Positions 56,083-64,000 of a stretch of 64,000 nucleotides of DNA are shown here, piece after piece. This DNA is from Neodiprion pinetum (Eukaryota > Arthropoda > Insecta > Hymenoptera > Diprionidae), in contig NC_060232.1 of the NCBI RefSeq assembly GCF_021155775.2, positions 11,258,251 to 11,322,250 on the forward strand, written 5' to 3'. Within the stretch, counting starts at the first letter, position 1, and each line of letters begins with the position of its first letter. Position numbers and translations under genes: made by a program. The notes under the pieces were generated by a model. That model saw only the letters and a program-made list of their open reading frames with translations, was not told where the DNA came from and did no database searches.

Positions 56083-59000
56083 TGAAGACAACGGAAGAAC
56101 AATTTTTTTTTACTACCTGTGTAGTATTTTTTTTTTTTTTGATAAACTGTAGATGTTTAAAAAAAATTGAATTTTTCATCTAAATCTATTGTTTTTTTTT
56201 TTTTTTATCTAGTCATATATGGAAATGTCGATAAAATAAATAACTAGAGCCAATTTCGTTGACATGAAATCTTACTAGGGCTACTCAAATATCAAGGGCA
56301 ACAAAAGCACCGTTTACCGATGTTATTGCACAGATTTCTCCAACATTTTCGGTCAGAAAATGAAAACGCCTAATTGATAAGCATTAAGGATCAAGTAGGT
56401 ATCGAGAGAAAAATAAACGAATTGAAGATTGTAGACAAATAACTGAAACCTAAAATATATTTGCACAAATCTCGGAATGAGAAACGAATTCTTTTGATAT
56501 TTCAGGCTGACAAGTCATTAATGTAAACGATCATTATGATATTCGAATTCCAAATTTACGATTTGAATTAACGTTAACGGATTCGTATTTTATCGGTAAA
56601 GTTGAGGGGATGTCAGAGTGTACCGACCGAGTTAGAAGATCGCAGATTCGCTGTGTGTGTTTACTGCGTAATAGAATAGTTTTAAACTTCGGAAAATAAT
56701 CGAGTTTGCAGGTGTGTTTGTGGAGGTATCCAGAGAAGTTCATAAAATTCATGAAAACACCACGAATATACTCGCTGGGGATTCTCACTCGGTTTGAGTT
56801 TATAGCGAGCTATTGTACGACTGAATCGCGTACGTTGTTTTATTTTTATGTTTTTTTAACGTAGATTGTCATGAATTTTTTGAACTGTTCTCAGTAACGA
56901 CGCAAACACGATCATAAAAGGTATAATTCTCCGAAGTTTGCAACAATTTTATTCCTTACAAGAAGAAATAAAGGTGAAAATCGATTGCGAATGTTGTCGG
57001 TAAAACAGGGAGGCCCAACATCTTTCTAAGAAGACTTACTCTCGCTGTACGAGTCAACAATCGATTCATTTATTAGCAACATATCTGTACACCAAATCAT
57101 TATCAAATTATTATATTGGTCATTTACGCAGACGTATTTAAAAATATGAAGATTGAAAATACTGTAGTTTTAAACAGAAGCTTGGATATCGGTGCTTCGG
57201 TTGAAATTGATTGAAGATAGTTGAAAATACAGCAGAATAGTTCGATTGCCATTGCGTAGTCAATTTGTGAGTAATGATCGATATCGGTGCAATGTTTGAA
57301 CGTTATAATATACATTCAACGAGGTCAACATTGCAATTAATGTAGAAGATCTTCTTCTGAATGAAAAAAAGGTCACCATACAGGTTGAATTCATCGAATC
57401 AAATTGTAACTTTTGAAATCTTCCAATCGATCTTCGTATCTGAGACGAATACAATAATTTTATAATCACTCGATGTAAGTTTATCTCGTAATAAGATTAA
57501 CAAAAGTATTCGCCCCGCCAAACTCCTTAATTGAGCGTAAAATCCGCGCAAATTACAATAATATACACTGCGGGTCGACGCTTATTTCCGATTGATCGTT
57601 ACAAACGAGACTGCGTAGCAAATATCGGCAGAAAGAATCACGAGGATGCCGCAGACTGCTGCAGGCGTTACGGCGCCAGCGATAATTAATTATCTGATCG
57701 CGGTACTGGATAAATAATATCGTTGTAAAAACCGGTAATTCAAACTGCACAAAACGTACAAAGCCACTCACTGTTCGGCCAAGTGATGTATTTTCAGCAA
57801 TTATTTATTCTTTCGTTTCTGCGCGTCTTTACTCATTTCTAACGCTTGTTTTCTCCTCGGCGTTACGGTTTCATCGCTTTCTTTTTCCTCTGTATATTTC
57901 ACGCCGTTTTTTTTTTTTTTTTTTTTTCCAGAAAACAAAAATATCAAACAAGTCGGGACCACGCACATGTAGATATAATATTTATTCGAAACATTAAGAC
58001 ACCTATATTGGTCCTCTAATCTTTCAAGTAGTACGGATGCTTTATTTGAAAAATTTCAACAAACCCAACCGCACTGGCAAAGAAATTACACCTGTTATAC
58101 CTAACAAAGTGCGTGCGACCTTTTCGGACGTCGTCGTGCAATATAGTCGAAAAGCATTGGTCAGCACTCCGAGAATAGCGATTCCACCTTTGCCTGACTG
58201 GCCGAGATCTCTATTTTCATCCCGCCTTTTATCGTCCTCGACAATTCCTGCTTAGCACGAAAATTGCTGCTGTTTTTTTTTTCAATTTTTTCATCAGCGA
58301 TTAGTTCTAAATCCAATTAACGTCAAGCTGAAGCGAAAAACTATTCAAATTCTACCGTACCCTAAAGTAAACGTTAATTAAATTAATTCCGAAAAATTGA
58401 TTGATTTCACGCATAATGACAAAATACCGGTTCAATGAAACGTGCGGATAATAATTTTTCAGCATTGAAGGGATTGAATTGAAGAAAAGTTTCGTTCGTT
58501 TCAGAGAATGATTTGCCTAATGTTCGATCAGTTTTGTCACTTTTGTTATATCGAGTCGATATTAAATTTCACGACAACTGTTCCCACGTTCCTTTCAAAC
58601 TCGACAATTCCCAAATAGTGTCGGTGAATTTGGTGATTTTTCGCTCGAAAATTTCAGTCGCTACTTACTTCGCGGTGATTTTGAGCCGGTAAGAAGTTCT
58701 TACAGAAGTAGGTACGTAACAGTTTTATCGTATCTACAGGTATACGCGTGCATATACGATTAATGCCGTAATAAAAATAGTTGAAATAATGATAACAATG
58801 ATGATAATAATAATAACTAGAAGAATAATTGAGCCGAAGGTGAAATAATTCGTATGAAGATGGATCGGCGAAGCATCTCGGGTCCGTCGGAATATTTTCC
58901 GTATGAATGATTTAATGACACATTGTTCCTCCTTGAAGAGTCTCTAAGTCCTTCTGCCAAACCCACCGGTGATTGCTTTCATCTCTGAAGAAGCATCCGG

Positions 59001-59142
59001 CAATGAGACAAAGGTCTTCCAATTGCGTAATGTCAAGCAGAAACATATTGCCTCGCGTTTTTTCTCTTACTCACACGAGTACGCAAATTTTCTACGCGTA
59101 CATTTGTGCGGTAAATTTTTTAGGCTTAACGTGTTTATACGT
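56083..59142. other. intronic or intergenic DNA, no supported genes
   Basis: AT-rich with poly-T runs (56102-56111, 56128-56140, 56190-56206, 57907-57928). Open frames are short and unsupported on both strands. Confidence 0.4.
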
Positions 59143-59535
59143 GGGGCATTCCACCGCGAAATCGGACGGTTTGAAAAATTTTTATTTTTGATTTCATCGA
59201 TTTTTTTTTTAAATATTTTTCAGTACCCCTAATAAGAGCCTTTCTGGAAAATTTTGATGTTTTTTTGATGACTTGTTAAAAACAAATACCAAATTTTCCC
59301 CACCGTACACTCTTCTTTTACATATTTTAAATTAATTTTAATGCTTTTTAATTGACAATAGGTGTTTGGAATCAATAAGTGAACGTTAAGTCTATTTATA
59401 AACAATTGTAACGAACGTTTTCATTTATTTTCGTGTTTTTTTGAAAATTATATTATCAGTGCTATTTTTTGTTGCAAAATATTTGTTCTCTCAGTCTAGG
59501 TATCAGACGTTGGTCGACTTCGCATACAATGCCCC
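59143..59535. mobile_element. short element C, GGGGCATT termini
   Basis: 393 bp beginning GGGGCATTCCACCGCGAAAT and ending CGCATACAATGCCCC. In reverse complement the right end reads GGGGCATTGTATGCGAAGTC followed by GACCAACGTCTGA, a string shared with element A's left arm (CAACCAACGTCTGA). Only the ends pair well, so it is a reduced or diverged relative. No clear target duplication. Confidence 0.55.
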
Positions 59536-61240
59536 ATATATGTCTATATAGATCCGACAATACTCTAAGAATATAATATAAAAGTTGTATTCCAAAAAAT
59601 TATGTTCACATGCAATGCAGTTTCAAGATACTCTCAACGCGTATAGAGCACAGTATTTGCAAAAAAGATCATTATTATTATTATTATTGTGTGACCTAAC
59701 CGTCACTTGGACACGATTCAACCGCATTGGCTCCGAATTTTGAAATTCACGTTTAAAAAATTGGAGTATATTTTGATGGAAATTGGAAACCTTTGTACGT
59801 GATAATGGTAACGAAAAATCACGCAGTTGAATATTATCTCTCACGAGTGAGTAACTCGACAACGGAGAAAGCAGTCGCTGCACGTCGTCAGTTGCTGTAA
59901 GATATAAAAATATTCAACTCTATTCCCAGGCAGTTTAAATGCAGAGGCATATAACAGGTATGTATGTAAGGAAGTTAATTGGCCAAATGAGATATGCAGC
60001 CATCCTTTCTCGTCCGTGGGAAAACGATTATCATCATCTTAATGCGATCGATTGTTGTTTCGTTTATCTTCGTTTCAAGTCTTCTATCTGATTGCGGGAT
60101 CAAAGGATGGTTATAAACGTAGGTGTACAGTGAATTTTCGCATCCCGTATATCTGTATACAATCATCCCATCACATAAAGTAGTTATTAGGAACTCTCGA
60201 GAAATTTCATTCTGCTTCCCGTATGAATTTCTATTATTCAATTCTGTCCGGACTGTAGGAGTGGATAAAAAAAAACTTAATTGCTTGTCGCGCGTTCGTT
60301 TGTCTACCTTTCAAAATTTCCGCTCGGCACTTTGACAGCATTTTCCTCTTTTCCCCGTTTTCTTTAGTTTGAATTTTCCATTCTTCAATCCTCTGGACTA
60401 TCCCGGAAAGTGGAATAAAATGAGACTTTCATTCTCAGAGTTTTGACGATTTTCACAAACTAAAATGAAATAAATTTAGAGATGTGAAATAAAATCAAAA
60501 CTTTCAGTTTCAATATACAGTTCACTGAACTACGATTTTTAACTAAAAACTACACCAAAAGTTTTATATTTTTGGAAAATGTTTAGTTGCCTGAGATAAG
60601 ATTCTTCAAAATTCAGTTTAATAAACGCAGGTGAAACGATTTACAATTATAATTTAATAATGCAAACTGCAGAGTTTGAGAAGCAAAAATGACCCAAATA
60701 GCAGCGTTAGTGAATCGGGTAGAATAAGACCAAGCTGTAACTATGCAGAGTGAAAATGCAAGAACAATGCATTTCCAGTAAAGAAGACGAGGCATTTTTC
60801 TCAGCTGTGCTGCAGGGTCGTTGAAAGCTAAGAGGTGCACTTCCGCACCTAAGCCTCCTCAACATCTTGGATCCTAGACTTTTTTCGTGGCGTAAAAATA
60901 ACGCTCAGAGTCTAGCACGTGGTTCGAGTGATGTGGATCAGCTAGGAGTTTCGGAAAGTACGAGACGAAGGCTCGGATACTTATAGATAAACCATGAAGG
61001 GTAGAGGTAAGGAGGACTATCTCCGTGTATTGGGATTGTCACTTTGCAATGCGTCATCTGGTGGGAAGAAAATCAAACTAACTTTACCAGGCTAACGGAT
61101 GAGCGTTGACCGTGTTTTTTCGCCTTGTGGATGGTAGAACAGGTATATTATTTACGATGTTTCATTAATTTATGTGACACGAGTAATTTGAAACTGCAAG
61201 AATCACGATTTGCCTCCATTAAAACATTAAACGCTCAGGT
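59536..61240. other. intronic or intergenic DNA, no supported genes
   Basis: A short ATT repeat at about 59670-59688 and unremarkable AT-rich sequence. Confidence 0.4.
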
Positions 61241-61249
61241 TATGTGGTG

Positions 61250-61350
61250 ACAAAATGGCGCCGACAACTGACCTCTGACGTCATGAGGACATTTTACAAT
61301 CAAGATGGCGCTGCTGTAGCAAAAGTTCCGGAAAGCGCCAATCAGATTGA
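61250..61350. promoter_or_regulatory. candidate promoter with CRE, YY1/Pho-like, ETS-like and CCAAT motifs
   Basis: Within 100 bp: AAAATGGCGCC (61253-61263), a perfect CRE palindrome TGACGTCA (61276-61283), CAAGATGGCGCTG (61301-61313), TTCCGGAA (about 61326-61333) and GCCAATCAGA (about 61337-61346). Each is a classic core-promoter or proximal motif and they are clustered in AT-rich DNA. Orientation and dependent transcript are unknown. Confidence 0.4.
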
Positions 61351-64000
61351 ATCGTTATTGCTTATTAACGCCATTCCGGCGACTTGTCGAACCGCTAGTT
61401 GTCGCTTTTTGGTAGAAAGTTTTTCAATCGAAAACCCATATGAGATACTTCTCCTTACTTCCATCCTCCATAAGACGAACGTGTAACATATTCGGGGATT
61501 TCCGTGGCAAATAGAACGGCTAATTTTTCTGCTCTCTTTCAATTTTTCTGCACTTTTTACACCGTTCAAATAGTTGACAGGATTAGCCATTTGAAAAATC
61601 GGGATTCAGTGATTCTATGAAATCTGGGTTGCCTGTGGAAAAAATTTCTTCTACGAAAGAAAAATTCTTCTCTTTTCTCTCCCTACGTACAGGTCTTTGA
61701 CCTCCTATAGAAAGTAGGTACCTAGATGTGCAATTCAATTGTACCGATCTTTGTACTTTTTGGGATTAAATATTATAAAATATTGTAAAAGTTTGGTAGT
61801 TTTTTTTGTTTGATTCTCGATACCGATTTCAAAACGAAATTACCTCGTCTTCAAAGTGGGCACAAGTTTTTATCGAAATTCCATAGCGTAAATAATACGT
61901 AAGAGGAAAATTTAGTAGTCAATATTGTCGACATGCAGCAAGTATTTTGCAATTACAAAAAATGTTCGTTAATTTCAAAGTAGACTGTTGGAGATCTTCT
62001 TTATCGGCTCCGATCTACCGATTTCCTTCAAGGAAAGAAAATCATCTTTTCGTTCGATTTTCCAAGCGATACCCCATGAACAGCGAAGGGAAAGCGTGTA
62101 AAATGACAGCTGCAAGCCGTTGTGGGAGGTTCATTGGTTCTATTTTATGGGGTGTGTCGGGGACTTTTCACCGTCTGTGAGTGCAGTTGTCGGACATGTC
62201 GAACTGGGGCATTTTGTGCGTGTTGCAGCGAAGGGATTCGTTCTTCCACATGTGTATGTAGAAGAGGAGACAGACAAAACGCTTTATGTACGGCTTCCGA
62301 GCTCAGACTCGCCGCCGCGGCTCTCTGGAAATTAGGAAAGAGCGTAAAGATTTTTTTCATACTTGTGCATCACGCGAAAACGTTTCTCGCTCGATTTGCA
62401 CTTTCCAACATATTTCTTACACCCGCGACATAAATCAGTGATTATGTACGTGTGGGATTCAAGCTCAGAGATTTCCGGAACGAGACTCATTTGGTTAATT
62501 CGACATTAGTCATTAGTCAGAAATAAAGAAATAGCTATTTTTAAAGAAAGCGTTTCAACAATTTTTTTTTTTTTTCTCATAGACCAGATAAAGGGGTTCT
62601 AATTTCGGTGAACGGAAATCGCGTTCACTACTTTCGAATCACTCGTCAATCTAATAATAAAAATTGTATTAAAAATTTTTTCTCCGAGGGTGAATGGTGG
62701 GGAAAAATAACATCAATTGTGTGGAAAATTTTAAACAAAACAAACCAAGTAAATTCGTACACGTACCGATAACTGATACAAGTATAGATAATCGGCTTAA
62801 ATCCGAAGCTAATCGTAAGAAGATTCGAAATCATTAGAGTCGCGCCGTTGAATGAAAGTAGAGCAGCTGTTACCGGATGAATAATAGCGTTTTACCCTGC
62901 AACGATTTAATGTTGCGGTATGAATCAATGGCTGGGAAAACCGTGCTTATTGTTAGTCGGTAAATGATCTTCTACGGTGTAACGGTAGGTATAAAAATAC
63001 AAGTCCTAGAGAGGAAAAGTTTTGTTGAAATGCTGAGCAGTTCGCTTCTTAGTCGACAGAATACGGGCTTAGCTTGTGTTTAATAACGTTATAATAACCT
63101 TTCGCCACTGTATAAAAATACGAGAACTTCGTTCCAACAGTTGCTGTGAAAGAGAAATGACATTACCGGACTCAAGTAAAAGATGAAAATAATTTTTAGT
63201 GAAGGAAGAGACAGGAATGGAATAGAAACGTTTGCATTATTCTTTTTACACGATGTTTTTTCGCGGAATGAAATTGCACAACGATTTAACGTTTATCTGT
63301 TGGTAAATTTATACACGTGCCCAAATTTCATCGAGTATTTGAATATTTGCGTGTATTTTTTAAATTATTTTTATCGAATAGGAAATAAAATCATAACTGA
63401 CGAAAAAGACATTTATGATTGTTTGAGATATTATCGTCTTGCCAAATCGATATAACTTCATTTTTGGAAGTTTTCAAAACTTGGTCTCTGATGATTCACT
63501 CTGCGGTTTTTTTTTTTTTAAAGTGACAAAAATTACACGGAAACCGGACTAATAATAGGTATAAAATTGTCGGTTGAAAAATAGTATAAAATATCATAAT
63601 AACAGTAATGATAATAAATTATGTATCAATATACATAAACACGACTTATGAATAGAATGAAATTTTTAGGAGCACGAGGAATGTAAACGAAATAGATTCG
63701 TGTATCTTTTTCTTCACACAAATTTTCATCTACTTCGAATTATCATATCCTATTCAGTTTGATTCTTTAATTATACATCCTCAATCTTTTTATTGATCTG
63801 ATTTTCCGATACAAAAAGTCCACAGTCGATATTGGGTGAAAAACAAAATGAAAATGATGAGAATGTAAACGTAGAGAAATATTAATGTTACAGCTGAAAC
63901 AGTGCGATCTAATTTCGAATTTGTTGGCTACATTATATGAATTAAATTCAATTCTATAGATTTCTATAAAAAGTTTTATAAGATCGCTTCGCAAATATCG
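61351..64000. other. right end of window, no supported genes
   Basis: AT-rich. A Cys-rich frame of 103 codons at 62122-62433 and others on the opposite strand overlap each other in a slightly GC-richer patch (62080-62340) that could belong to an unseen exon or leader, but no splice pair fits. Confidence 0.35.

Noticed and set aside
62122..62433. Cys-rich plus-strand frame of 103 codons, considered as a secreted cysteine-rich peptide
   Set aside because: No signal peptide pattern, Cys spacing irregular, and other frames in the same GC-richer patch are equally open.

Overview
The window looks like nuclear DNA of an insect. It has spliced genes with short GT-AG introns (about 60-100 nt), AT-rich intergenic DNA, an insect-type UNC-80 gene and an insect-type myosin alkali light chain gene with alternative 3' exons. 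A hymenopteran is my best guess from the protein sequences, but this is inference. No rRNA, tRNA, CRISPR or prokaryotic operon structure was seen.

Layout. (1) 136-24252, minus strand: a complete unc-80 gene, the large auxiliary subunit of the NALCN sodium-leak channel complex. I could join 52 coding exons by splice sites, with codon phase agreeing at every junction, into one open frame of 3,501 codons (3,491 without one candidate cassette micro-exon). Three micro-exons of 21, 27 and 30 nt are included, and two introns use GC instead of GT donors. The 3' UTR runs off the left edge. (2) About 25.9-26.3 kb: a probable divergent promoter, with a non-coding first exon of unc-80 on the minus strand and a probable first coding exon of another gene on the plus strand. 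(3) 26918-30373, minus: a 1,151-codon intronless reading frame for a low-complexity, probably disordered protein I do not recognise. (4) 30847-32221, plus: two coding exons of a 437-aa (or, with the 26.1 kb exon, 494-aa) disordered protein. It has an AKAP-like amphipathic helix and a basic, aromatic C-terminal tail. If the 26.1 kb exon belongs to it, the 1,151-aa gene is nested antisense in its intron. (5) 33505-39245, plus: Mlc1, the myosin alkali light chain, whose cassette exon carries its own stop codon. (6) 42793 onward, plus: the first two coding exons (100 and 23 nt) of an unidentified gene. Its first intron is 5.5 kb and the next seems to be at least 15.6 kb and to run out of the window.

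Repeats. The Mlc1 introns and the 42-64 kb region hold several non-coding foldback and MITE-like elements. These include a 1,015-bp foldback with a perfect 9-bp target duplication, a group of three elements with GGGG-ATT-type termini, and a TA-flanked MITE present in two copies, one of them split by another foldback. I found no transposase, reverse transcriptase or other mobile-element protein.

The genes do not form an operon. Links between neighbours are limited to shared promoter space and nesting. UNC-80 (neuronal leak channel) and Mlc1 (muscle) act in excitable tissues; I would not read more into that.
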